A stretch of 51,544 bases of DNA from Candidatus Tayloriibacteriota bacterium (GCA_016188455.1 JACPHR010000019.1:1-51544); one strand, 5' to 3'. Counted from the stretch's first letter, positions 1 to 10,169 are shown. Numbers and translations: made by a program. Notes: a model not told the origin generated them from the sequence alone.

Positions 1-456
1 CGGCGCCTCCTCCGGCAGTCCGGCGCTTCCCCGCTTGGCTTGATTGATTATCGGCTTCTTTATTCTGATGTTCTCAAGAACATCAGAATAAGCGCGTTCA
101 ATATTCTTTCGTCCCAGTGAAACCAATTCGGGTACGATTTCAATCCCGACAACTTTTCCGTCCGGACCGACGAGGGCCGAGAGCAGCGCCGTGGTCCAGC
201 CGGAGCCGGAACCGACATCTAGTACCCGTTCACCCGGCTTGACGTTAAGCAGTTCCAGCATGAAAGCCACAGTGGTCGGTTGGGAGACGGTCGCGCCAAA
301 ACCGATAGGAAGCGGATAGTCCTCGTAGGCTTCATCTTTAAGTTCATCGGGGACAAAGTCGGCCCGATTGATTGTCTCAAAAGCTTCCGCAAGCGTCTTC
401 GATTGAAGCACTCGCGATTCGTATTTCAAATGACGTAAAAGTTCCTGCCGGTCCAT
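1..456 (-). CDS. pcm: Protein-L-isoaspartate O-methyltransferase (partial, runs off window start)
   Basis: Minus-strand reading from ATG at 456: MDRQELLRHLKYESRVLQSKTLAEAFETINRADFVPDELKDEAYEDYPLPIGFGATVSQPTTVAFMLELLNVKPGERVLDVGSGSGWTTALLSALVG; PCMT SAM-binding motif. Absent from ORF track because it has no stop in the window. Confidence 0.85.
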   Translation of the reverse strand, partial: MDRQELLRHLKYESRVLQSKTLAEAFETINRADFVPDELKDEAYEDYPLPIGFGATVSQPTTVAFMLELLNVKPGERVLDVGSGSGWTTALLSALVGPDGKVVGIEIVPELVSLGRKNIERAYSDVLENIRIKKPIINQAKRGSAGLPEEAP

Positions 457-516
457 GTTATTCAGGTGTTATAGATACCACTAACTTTTGATCATTCGCG
501 TTTTCATCGTAATCCG

Positions 517-801
517 TCATTCCAACTTTCCTAGGAACGTAAGAATGTTCTTTGCCCGCCTGGTGAGCGCGTGGTGCACATGGCGGCCTTGGTATCGTTT
601 GATTACAAGCCCGCCCGCTCCCATACGTCTAATGTGTTCCGAGGCCACTCGAAAATCAATATCAAGAGAAGAGGCGATTTGATCCAGGGTCAGCTCCGGC
701 TCTTCGCCGAGCAGCAGCAGTATTTCAACGCGCCGGTGATTGGCGCAACCTTTCAAAATTCGCTCCAATTCTTTTTTTGTTTTCATGTCGCTGACATTCA
801 T
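517..801 (-). CDS. ArsR-like winged-helix transcriptional regulator
   Basis: ELERILKGCANHRRVEILLLLGEEPELTLDQIASSLDIDFRVASEHIRRMGAGGLV is an ArsR-type HTH; start could be 786 or 801. Confidence 0.75.
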   Translation of the reverse strand: MNVSDMKTKKELERILKGCANHRRVEILLLLGEEPELTLDQIASSLDIDFRVASEHIRRMGAGGLVIKRYQGRHVHHALTRRAKNILTFLGKLE

Positions 802-826
802 ACATTCCTAGGAATGTATGAATGTC
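793..826. repeat. 34-bp perfect palindrome gacattcatacattcctaggaatgtatgaatgtc
   Basis: Direct reading; overlaps the start of the ArsR ORF; core resembles sequences at 518-547 and 45412-45442. Confidence 0.9.
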
Positions 827-835
827 AAATTAAAA

Positions 836-1105
836 CTAAAGCTCGCTCAGGCGCTCGCGGGCAAGTAAGAATCTTTTCCTCCCAACTCCTCGGTTATAGC
901 CGCCAAGCGCCCCATTGCTTCTGACTACCCTATGACACGGAATGGCTGGATTAAAATTTGTTCTCAAAACGGCGCCGACGGCTCTGGCGGCGCGCGGGTT
1001 GCCCGCGCGCCGCGCCACCTCCTGGTACGTCAAAACTCCGCCGCGCCGTATCCCGCGCACAACCCGAAAAACTTTTTCTTTGAAAGATTGGGTCGGCATA
1101 TTCAT
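836..1105 (-). CDS. MGMT-family DNA-binding/alkyltransferase protein
   Basis: PCHRVV active-site motif; VFRVVRGIRRGGVLTYQEVARRAGNPRAARAVGAVLRTNFNPAIPCHRVV. Confidence 0.85.
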   Translation of the reverse strand: MNMPTQSFKEKVFRVVRGIRRGGVLTYQEVARRAGNPRAARAVGAVLRTNFNPAIPCHRVVRSNGALGGYNRGVGRKRFLLARERLSEL

Positions 1106-1278
1106 AGGTTTTTAAAGTACCCCTGCACTTGTTTGGCGCTGCGCAGACAATAGTTTCCGGCAATGTCTCGGTTGGCGTAAAGTTCAATCAAAAAAATGGC
1201 GCCGCAAAACCCAAAGCGAAACTGACGATGCAGGCGGAAACCAGTTTTTCGTTGTTCTTTAAAAATACCCTCATTGCG

Positions 1279-2124
1279 TTACGTAATTGGCGGACAAAGG
1301 AAATTGCTCTCCTTGACCGCGTTATCAATAGTATCGCGGCTCAAACCAGCCGCGGTTAGCGCTGCCCCGCTTTCCCTTATATTTCGGCACAGTACCACTC
1401 CTTTTTCCATCAGGTTTCTTTTTTCCATGCCAGAGAGCGTGGTGAGACAGGTGATGGGGTGAAGGCCAGTGTCTTCAATCATGTCGTGCAGATTGCCGAC
1501 CTTCGGATAGTTCCAACCGATGAGCTTGGCGCCGGTGCACTCACTGTAAACAATGGCCTTCTCCGTAAAATTGGTATTGGTGATAAGCAGGCCTTCGTCA
1601 AGCCGGCGCCTTGGACCGTATAGAAACTCCCTATCTTTGAGATCGTCGTAACGCGCTTTGACGTAGAGCGCCACCTTGAGGTCGGACTTCATGCCTAGTT
1701 CGTTGTGAAATTTCGCTTCGGCCATGATGAGCTTGTTTTCGTTCCAAGCCACCACGTCAATTTCATGGCTGACGCAGACGCCCATTACCGTTTGGTCCGT
1801 CAAAGTTTCAAAACCCTTGGCTTTGAAAATTTCGGCCACGAATTTTTCAAACGGAAAACCCGACGGGCCCAAGTCGGCGACTGCCCGTTTTAGGGAGTAG
1901 CGCGCCGCCACCGGCTTTTCAAATTTATGAAGCAGTTCAAAAGCATGCCGGTAAATGGCAGTGGTACTCATGCCGTCCTCAATTTCCCGGGCAACGTGAT
2001 TAGCGATTTTTTCGCGCACTTCGACGGAAGCGCCGGCTTTGGTAAGGGAATCCAGGAGCTTGCTCGTACTAAACTCCTCCCTCGTCCCGTTGTTTTTGAC
2101 TATAAATATTTTTCCCGCGTTCAT
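1279..2124 (-). CDS. ATP-cone domain fused to Mrr-like restriction endonuclease domain
   Basis: N-terminal ATP-cone-like VKNNGTREEFSTSKLLDSLTKAG; C-terminal GFPFEKFVAEIFKAKGFETLTDQTVMGVCVSHEIDVVAWNENKLIMAEAKFHN resembles a PD-(D/E)XK core. Confidence 0.7.
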   Translation of the reverse strand: MNAGKIFIVKNNGTREEFSTSKLLDSLTKAGASVEVREKIANHVAREIEDGMSTTAIYRHAFELLHKFEKPVAARYSLKRAVADLGPSGFPFEKFVAEIFKAKGFETLTDQTVMGVCVSHEIDVVAWNENKLIMAEAKFHNELGMKSDLKVALYVKARYDDLKDREFLYGPRRRLDEGLLITNTNFTEKAIVYSECTGAKLIGWNYPKVGNLHDMIEDTGLHPITCLTTLSGMEKRNLMEKGVVLCRNIRESGAALTAAGLSRDTIDNAVKESNFLCPPIT

Positions 2125-2133
2125 TATCGGACA

Positions 2134-3402
2134 TTATACAATAATTCCGCCGCCAAGACAGCGTTCGCCGTCATAGAGCACGATTGATTGGCCTGACGCG
2201 CCGCCGGTTTGCGCTTGCGTAAAACGCACGCTGATTTTCGCGGATGACAACGCGGATTTTCGCTGACGCCCACCCGCACTTATCCGCGTGTTTGCAATAT
2301 CCGCCTGTATCCGCGCCAATTGGAGCGGCTGGCGATAGCGGAGGCGGGCGGATAGGCGTACCCCGTCCGACGCGGCGGACGGGGCGCGCCCTAGCCAATT
2401 CACCCGTTCAACCTCAAAAATTTTCCTTGGCTCTCCGCCCACGCTTGTTTTCGGGTCATGCGAAACGGTGAGCGTGTTTTTCCTAATGTCTTTGGCCGCC
2501 ACGTAATACGGCTTCATACCCGCGGATAACCGATGATTATGGACGCTGATTTTAGCAGATGAAATATCCGCGTTAATCGGCGTTTCTCTATCGGCGTCAA
2601 TCCGCATTACTCGGAAGCCGTGCCGTTCGCCCAAGGTGAAAAAGGCCGCCCCCTCGTGAGTACCGATAATTTCGCCTCGCTCGTTTAAGATGTCGCCTTT
2701 TTTCGGCTTGATGTAATTTTTCAAAAATTCTTTCATGTCAATCTTTCCCAGAAAGCAAAGCCCTTGGCTGTCTTTTTTAGCGGCGGTGACCAACCCGAAC
2801 CTTTTCGCCAGCTTGCGTACTTCCGTTTTCAACATGCCGCCGACTGGAAACAAAATATGCGGCAGCTGCTCCCGCTTGATTTGCCACAAAAAATAGCTTT
2901 GGTCTTTTTGCGGGTCGGAACCGGCAAAAAGACCAAAACCTTTGACTTTTGACTTTTGACTTTTGACTTTTTTCTGGCGGGCGGTCAATTGTAAATTGTC
3001 AATTGTCAATTGTTCTATTCGGGCGTAGTGTCCGGTTGCGACAAAATCCGCACCTCGCTTCATCGCCCACTCATAAAATGCGCCGAACTTTATGTGCCGG
3101 TTGCACGCCACGTCCGGGTTCGGCGTCCGGCCCGCCTTATACTCCCGAATCATGTAATTCACCACCTCTTTTTTATATTCCTTTTCCAAATCAAGCGTCA
3201 CAAAAGGGATTCCAAGCTTGGCGCAAACCCGCATGGCATCAAGTCTGTCCTCTTTCCAGGTGCATTCAATAAAGTCTGGAGACCAGACTTTAATGAACAC
3301 CCCCGTTACGTCATATCCGGCTTTTTTAAGCAGAGCGGCCGAAACGGAAGAATCAACCCCTCCGGACAGGCCGATGAAGATTTTACTTCCTTTACTTTTC
3401 AT
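2134..3402 (-). CDS. mnmA: tRNA-specific 2-thiouridylase with several in-frame repeat insertions
   Basis: IFIGLSGGVDSSVSAALLKKAGYDVTGVFIKVW, NPDVACNRHIKFGAF, DQSYFLW, GDILNERGEIIGTHEGAAFFTLGERHGF. Confidence 0.93.
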   Translation of the reverse strand: MKSKGSKIFIGLSGGVDSSVSAALLKKAGYDVTGVFIKVWSPDFIECTWKEDRLDAMRVCAKLGIPFVTLDLEKEYKKEVVNYMIREYKAGRTPNPDVACNRHIKFGAFYEWAMKRGADFVATGHYARIEQLTIDNLQLTARQKKVKSQKSKVKGFGLFAGSDPQKDQSYFLWQIKREQLPHILFPVGGMLKTEVRKLAKRFGLVTAAKKDSQGLCFLGKIDMKEFLKNYIKPKKGDILNERGEIIGTHEGAAFFTLGERHGFRVMRIDADRETPINADISSAKISVHNHRLSAGMKPYYVAAKDIRKNTLTVSHDPKTSVGGEPRKIFEVERVNWLGRAPSAASDGVRLSARLRYRQPLQLARIQADIANTRISAGGRQRKSALSSAKISVRFTQAQTGGASGQSIVLYDGERCLGGGIIV

Positions 3403-3496
3403 GTGCCGTATGCTATCAACCTAACCGGTAAAAGCAACTAGAATTATAATTACACTTTCACCTTTTAATAATGCCTAACTCCGTAAACAAGGAACG

Positions 3497-4504
3497 TTAC
3501 CGAAGGTAGTGTTCCTTGTTCGCCACATGCTCTTCAAAAGTCTTGGCGTAATGCATGTTGCCTCGCACATCGGAGAGGTAGAAAAAATACGGCGACGGGG
3601 TCGGCGTGACCGCCGCGAGGAGGGCGTCAAGGCCGGGGTTGCCGATAGCGCCGGGAGGCAGGCCTTTATACAAATAGGTGTTGTAGGGCGAATCAAACTG
3701 CAAATCTTCCGTTGTCAGCTGAAAGGTGTTTTTGCCGATAATGTATTCAAAAGGCGCGTCCACCTGAAGCGGCATGCCGAGGCCCAATCTTTTCCAAAGA
3801 ATGCCGGCGATAATTTTCCTGGTTTCCGCCGTTCGGGCTTCAGCTTCCAAAATTGAGGCCATGATGACCACGTCCTTGAGCGGCTTGCTAAACGCCGAGA
3901 GCGGCGCGGTAATGCTTTGTATGCGCGTACTGAAATTGTTTTGGAGAGCGGTGACAACCTCTTGGGGTTTGACGTTGGGAAGAAAAAGATAGGTATCCGG
4001 AAAGTTATAGCCCTCTTTGGGTTTGGCCAGGCGCAGAAATTCCTTGGCGTCAAAATCAATCAGCTCGTCCCCGAGCATCACTGACATCTGAGTAGTAGTC
4101 TGTCCTTCGGGGAAAGTAACTTTTACCGGCGTCAGACCGAAGCGACCGTGAGTCAAGCGCCACATAACAGATAAAACACCGGCGGGTTTTTCAAAAAGGT
4201 AATCTCCGGCCTGTATCCCCTTTTCTCCCGTAGTTAAAATAACCGCCACCCGAAACCAAAAGGGAGAGCGGATAATTTTACGCTCCAAGAGGTTTTGAGC
4301 GATGGCGTTGAGACCGGCGTTTTGCTCGATTGTTGTTATCGTCCGAACGGGAAACTGAGCGGGGGCTTTTAGGTAAAGAACATAAAAAGCGGCGAACAAA
4401 AAAATAAGCGACAGGACGGCCAGGTACCAAACATAAAAATGCTGGCGGCGCTCCGCCAATTTTTGCTCAATCAGACGGCGCAGAAAATTGGGGTCAAGGA
4501 CCAT
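3497..4504 (-). CDS. mltG: Endolytic transglycosylase MltG (YceG-like)
   Basis: N-terminal TM; VTFPEGQTTTQMSVML, ASILEAEARTAETRKIIAGILWKRLGLGMPLQVDAPFEYIIGK, YNTYLYKGLPPGAIGNPGLDALLAAVTP. Confidence 0.92.
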   Translation of the reverse strand: MVLDPNFLRRLIEQKLAERRQHFYVWYLAVLSLIFLFAAFYVLYLKAPAQFPVRTITTIEQNAGLNAIAQNLLERKIIRSPFWFRVAVILTTGEKGIQAGDYLFEKPAGVLSVMWRLTHGRFGLTPVKVTFPEGQTTTQMSVMLGDELIDFDAKEFLRLAKPKEGYNFPDTYLFLPNVKPQEVVTALQNNFSTRIQSITAPLSAFSKPLKDVVIMASILEAEARTAETRKIIAGILWKRLGLGMPLQVDAPFEYIIGKNTFQLTTEDLQFDSPYNTYLYKGLPPGAIGNPGLDALLAAVTPTPSPYFFYLSDVRGNMHYAKTFEEHVANKEHYLR

Positions 4505-4510
4505 GTCAGT

Positions 4511-5866
4511 TTAGATTGGCAAGTTTGCCGGCGGCTCGGCCCGTTTTGAAGGCAGGCGGACAAAACTGGGCGTGGCGGCCACGCTGCCCGGGAAGTGGTA
4601 AATGGTGGCCAGCTCCTCGGTGTTGAGTATTATCGGCGTCTGGTGAAAATTTTTGAAGGGCGGCTGAAAAAACGAGCGCAGCTTAAAAGCCTTAAACATT
4701 TCTTCTTCATGGCGGGTGCGGCGGATTCGCAGGAAATCCTGCCAAGGATAATCAAAATCGGTGAACCACCCCAGCTTGAAGCCGTTGACGTCGTCGTTTG
4801 AACTGTACTGCCGGAAGGTGCCGATAAGGCCGGTGATGCTTATGGGGTTAAACGATTCTCTTTTGGCTATATAGAGGCCGCGAATGGCCGCTTCAAAAGG
4901 CCATTTGGAAATGCTGCGCTCCAGCGCGGCAATGGTGTTCTGCTGGCCCTTGGTCGGGTTGGGCATCCCCGGAAATTCCGAACCCGGCTTTTCAATCACA
5001 GATTCTTTCCTAATCTTTTCAATCTCGCGCCTAGCTTTCTCCTTCCAATCTCCTTTCGGCACCAAGACCGCGTCTTTCTTGAGGTCCAGTTTTCTGTGGG
5101 CTTGAATGATAATCTGAATCCAAACATGCTCGCCTTTGCCCATGGAGCCCAGATATTCCAAAACGGAAGTCATCGGGTCAATCTTGAATTCCTCTTTCGG
5201 GTCTTCACTGAGGCCGTAGTCAACGTAGGTTTTGATGGGATAAACCGTGTCTTTGGTAAATTTGAAATAAGTGCCCCACATGGGAATCTCCGCCGGGTCG
5301 GGATGGCTGACCCAGCCCATATAGTCTTCGGCTTCATGTATCTCAATACTGGGATACTGGGCGTAAAGCTGGGCTTCTATCAGATTGCGGAACTTCGCCG
5401 GCGCCCAAATGAAAAATTTCACCTGGCCTTCAACTGAGACCAACTCCAGAGAAAACCACGGCCGGACTTTGCCCAACCAGTAGAGCTCCTTAAAGGTGGC
5501 CGAACCGGTTTGATAGAGCGAGGTGAAAAAAATTTCCATGGCCAAGGGCGACTTGAAAGTTTCCTTGGGAATTTTAATTTCAAGAAGCACCGACCCAGCC
5601 TCGCGGACGAAATCGGCTCGGATGTATTGCATCCAATACTTGAAAAAAAGCGCGCCGAAAAGAAGCGGCGCCCACGCTGGCGCAGAAACGTAAAGTAAGG
5701 CAAAAAATCGCGAAAAGGCGGATAAATCAAAACGGGGGAACAAATTGCCCCAAAACAAAAAAAACAGGGCGAAGACAATCAAGCCCGAGACTAAGAGCCA
5801 AAGGCTGTAAAAAAGGTCAACTAGAATGAAAAAGTAATCCTTAAACATTCCTCCATAATACCGCAA
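4511..5866 (-). CDS. Conserved membrane protein of unknown function
   Basis: 451 aa, N-terminal TM helices; conserved-looking soluble part (SIEIHEAEDYMGWV..., LNTEELATIYHFPG...). Confidence 0.7.
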   Translation of the reverse strand: MRYYGGMFKDYFFILVDLFYSLWLLVSGLIVFALFFLFWGNLFPRFDLSAFSRFFALLYVSAPAWAPLLFGALFFKYWMQYIRADFVREAGSVLLEIKIPKETFKSPLAMEIFFTSLYQTGSATFKELYWLGKVRPWFSLELVSVEGQVKFFIWAPAKFRNLIEAQLYAQYPSIEIHEAEDYMGWVSHPDPAEIPMWGTYFKFTKDTVYPIKTYVDYGLSEDPKEEFKIDPMTSVLEYLGSMGKGEHVWIQIIIQAHRKLDLKKDAVLVPKGDWKEKARREIEKIRKESVIEKPGSEFPGMPNPTKGQQNTIAALERSISKWPFEAAIRGLYIAKRESFNPISITGLIGTFRQYSSNDDVNGFKLGWFTDFDYPWQDFLRIRRTRHEEEMFKAFKLRSFFQPPFKNFHQTPIILNTEELATIYHFPGSVAATPSFVRLPSKRAEPPANLPI

Positions 5867-5920
5867 CTTTTAGGCTAGCGCCATACCAACTCGCTCATTC
5901 ACGCGATTTCATATGTTAAT

Positions 5921-7012
<1,092 letters not shown>

Positions 7013-7091
7013 TTATCATTTCAATGAGTTTAAGTCAAGCGGATTTCATTGTCAAGAGCGCCGCGCCGTTTAGCGCCATATGCTCCTTGTC

Positions 7092-10000
7092 TTAAACAAC
7101 AAGGTTTATCAGTCTGCCTGGAACATAAACGACTTTTTTAATCGTTCCGTCGCTGACCCATTTCTTTATTTCGCGCAATTCCAGAGCCCTAGTTTTGGCC
7201 TCTTCCGCCGAAAGTTCGCCGTCTATCGGCAGATTGGCTCGCACTTTGCCGTTCACTTGAATAACCAATGTTCCCGTCCCCCGCTCTGTGAGTGCCGGGT
7301 TGTAACTTGGCCACGGCTCAAGATGGATGGAAGTTTTATTTGAAAACGACCAAAGCTCTTCCGTGATGTGCGGCGCGAAAGGCGCCAACAGCCTCAAAAA
7401 AATTTCATAATGATTTTTGGAAACCGCGGGCATTTTTTCAAAATCATTTAGGAGAATCATCAAAGCGCTCACCGCCGTGTTGAAGCGCAGGGCTTCAATG
7501 TCCTCCCCAACTTTTTTGACAGTCTTGTGTAACAGAGATTCATGATTCACAATTTTAGATTCAGGATTCTTGATTCGTGATTCTTGATTGGTGATTCTTT
7601 CCCCAAGTTTCCAAACCCGTTCCAAAAACCGCCTTGGTCCAATCATTGATTCGGTTGACCACGCGATATGCTGGTCAAACGGCCCCATAAACATTTCATA
7701 GAGTCGCAAAGTGTCGGCACCGAATCGTTTTACAATCTCGTCCGGGTTCACGATATTGCCTTTGGACTTGGACATTTTCGCGCCGCCCTCGGCGAGAATC
7801 AAACCGTGAGAAGTGCGTTTGGCGTACGGCTCGCTTGTTGGTACGAGGCCAAAGTCAAAAAGAAACTTGTGCCAGAAACGTGAGTATAAAAGGTGAAGCG
7901 TGGTGTGCTCCATGCCTCCGTTGTACCAGTCCACCGGCAACCAATGTTTTATCTTCTTTTGAATATTGGGGCTTGGAAATTGTTTGGAAATTGGTGCTTG
8001 TGATTTGAGATTTTCGCTTATGCAATAAGCGATATAGTACCAAGATGAGCCGGCCCAGTTGGGCATGGTGTCGGTTTCCCTTCGGGCCGCGCCGCCGCAA
8101 TGCGGACATTTTACATTGACCCATTTTGAAACGTTTGCAAGGGGAGATTCTCCGGTATCGGTCGGTTTGTAATTTTTAACCTTCGGCAATTTCACCGGCA
8201 AATCTTTTTCAAGTACTGGAACCCACCCTGGGTTCATCAACTCCCCGTTTGAAAATTTATGATTTGTGATTTGTTTGGAATTTGTGATTTGTGATTTGTA
8301 ATTTTCCACTAATTTTCTGCAAGCATCGCAGAAAATTAGTGGTATAGGTTCCCCCCAATAGCGCTGGCGGGAAAATACCCAATCGCGGAGTTTGTAGGTC
8401 GTCATGATTTTCCCGCCGACAAATTCGGTAATTTTCTTTTTGGCGTCCGCGCTTCCAAGACCGTTAAATTGGCCGGAGTTAACAAGTAAACCGTTCCCTG
8501 TATAGGCAACGTCTTCCCCTTTTAACCTTTGCCAAAAAACCGAATTAAAACCTCTTCCCCCTTCTAAATATTTTTTAATTTCTTCTTCTTTGACCCAGAC
8601 TAAATCATGTAAAATCTTTTCTCTTTTGGAAACGGAAACTTGGTCAGAACCTGTAAGCTGAAAATATAACGGGTAAAGAAAAGTGAGGCGGTTTTGGTTA
8701 CCGTTTAAAGCAAAGTAGCGAAAAGCTATCGGAGAACCGAGTGCTTTAACAAACTTAACCTTCTGATAACCTGTTTCTTCTACTATTTCTCTTATACCGG
8801 CGGTCATTGGATTCTCTTTGCTATCAATACCTCCAGAAACGGCAACAACGACCCTTTCATCTGAATCGCTAAGCCCTTTCTTATTTAAAAACAAGTACTT
8901 ATTTTCCTGCCAATGTTTTACGAGACAAGCCACGGCTTGCCGAGTTGCCTCCGGTTCATCAGAATGCCAAGCGTCTTTACCTTCATTTCTAACAAACAAC
9001 TGAGCTACAACATTTCTAATCTGCAATTTATATTTCTTCGCAAACTCAAAATCTCGCTCGTCGTGCGCCGGCACCGCCATAATGGCGCCCGTGCCGTAGT
9101 CGGCCAGCACGTAGTCGGCCACAAAAATCGGAATGTTCTCCTGATTGGCCGGATTGACAGCGCTCACTCCTTCAAGCTTCACGCCTGTTTTTTCTTTGCC
9201 CTCCGCTGTCCGCTCAATCTCGCTTTTCTTTTTTGATAGTACGATATATCGTACTACTTCATCTTGATTCTTGATTCTGGATTCTTGATTCTGCATGAGT
9301 TTGCGGACAAACTCATGCTCCGGCGCAATCACCAAGTAGGTGGCGCCGAAAAGCGTGTCGGGGCGGGTGGTAAAAACTTTTATTTCTTCACTAAACCCTA
9401 AACCCTGAAGCCTGAACCCTATCTCCACTCCTTCGCTTCTGCCTATCCAATTTCTCTGCTGAATTTTAATTTTTTCAAGAAAATCAACGGCCTCAAGGTC
9501 GCGGTCAAGCCTGTCGGCGTACTTGGTGATGGTGAGCATCCACTGATCCTTATCACGTTTTTCCACGGGAGTGCCGCAACGTTCGCAAGCGCCGTCCACC
9601 ACTTCCTCGTTGGCCAGACCGATTTTGTCCTTCGGGCACCAGTTAATGGCCATTTTTTTCTTGTAGGCCAAACCCTTTTCAAAAAATTTCAGGAAAATCC
9701 ACTGCGTCCATTTGTAGTAATCCGGGTCGCTGGTAGCAACCTCACGCGACCAATCAAAACTGAAACCAAGCGCTTTGAGCTGGCGGCGAAAATTGTTGGT
9801 AAGCTCCCGCGTTATTGATTCCGGCGATTTTCCGGTTTTAATGGCAAAGTTTTCCGTCGGCAGGCCAAACGCGTCCCAGCCGATTGGATACAAAACATTC
9901 TGTCCTTCGGCGCGGCGCTTACGAGCGATGATGTCCATGGCCGTATAACTGCGGATATGTCCCACATGAAGTCCTTCTCCTGAAAGAAAGGGAAATTCAA

Positions 10001-10112
10001 TTAAATCGTAGAATTTTTTCTTCTTCGGGTCTGCCGTGGCTAAATTAAGTTTCTTCCGTTCCCAGTATTGCTGCCACTTTTTTTCTATTTTCCGATGGTT
10101 GTAGGATTTCAT
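7092..10112 (-). CDS. leuS: Leucyl-tRNA synthetase with Nudix-domain insertion and several repeat-encoded insertions
   Basis: FPFLSGEGLHVGHIRSYTAMDIIARKRRAEGQNVLYPIGWDAFGLPTENFA; KMSKSKGNIVNPDEIVKRFGADTLRLYEMFMGP; Nudix box GGIDSKENPMTAGIREIVEETGY inside. Confidence 0.95.
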   Translation of the reverse strand: MKSYNHRKIEKKWQQYWERKKLNLATADPKKKKFYDLIEFPFLSGEGLHVGHIRSYTAMDIIARKRRAEGQNVLYPIGWDAFGLPTENFAIKTGKSPESITRELTNNFRRQLKALGFSFDWSREVATSDPDYYKWTQWIFLKFFEKGLAYKKKMAINWCPKDKIGLANEEVVDGACERCGTPVEKRDKDQWMLTITKYADRLDRDLEAVDFLEKIKIQQRNWIGRSEGVEIGFRLQGLGFSEEIKVFTTRPDTLFGATYLVIAPEHEFVRKLMQNQESRIKNQDEVVRYIVLSKKKSEIERTAEGKEKTGVKLEGVSAVNPANQENIPIFVADYVLADYGTGAIMAVPAHDERDFEFAKKYKLQIRNVVAQLFVRNEGKDAWHSDEPEATRQAVACLVKHWQENKYLFLNKKGLSDSDERVVVAVSGGIDSKENPMTAGIREIVEETGYQKVKFVKALGSPIAFRYFALNGNQNRLTFLYPLYFQLTGSDQVSVSKREKILHDLVWVKEEEIKKYLEGGRGFNSVFWQRLKGEDVAYTGNGLLVNSGQFNGLGSADAKKKITEFVGGKIMTTYKLRDWVFSRQRYWGEPIPLIFCDACRKLVENYKSQITNSKQITNHKFSNGELMNPGWVPVLEKDLPVKLPKVKNYKPTDTGESPLANVSKWVNVKCPHCGGAARRETDTMPNWAGSSWYYIAYCISENLKSQAPISKQFPSPNIQKKIKHWLPVDWYNGGMEHTTLHLLYSRFWHKFLFDFGLVPTSEPYAKRTSHGLILAEGGAKMSKSKGNIVNPDEIVKRFGADTLRLYEMFMGPFDQHIAWSTESMIGPRRFLERVWKLGERITNQESRIKNPESKIVNHESLLHKTVKKVGEDIEALRFNTAVSALMILLNDFEKMPAVSKNHYEIFLRLLAPFAPHITEELWSFSNKTSIHLEPWPSYNPALTERGTGTLVIQVNGKVRANLPIDGELSAEEAKTRALELREIKKWVSDGTIKKVVYVPGRLINLVV

Positions 10113-10128
10113 AAAGAAAATACTATAA

Positions 10129-10162
10129 CAAAACCGCCGCGATGTACATCGCGGCGGTTTTG
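10129..10162. terminator. 34-bp perfect palindrome, possible bidirectional terminator
   Basis: caaaaccgccgcgatgtacatcgcggcggttttg between leuS start and the next ORF's stop. Confidence 0.55.
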
Positions 10163-10169
10163 TAGAAAT

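Noticed and set aside
2940-3015. gacttttgacttttgactttt and caattgtaaattgtcaattgtcaattg look like a short tandem or CRISPR-like array
   Set aside because: No regular spacers; it is translated in frame within mnmA (TIDNLQLTARQKKVKSQKSKVK) and belongs with the in-frame repeat families.
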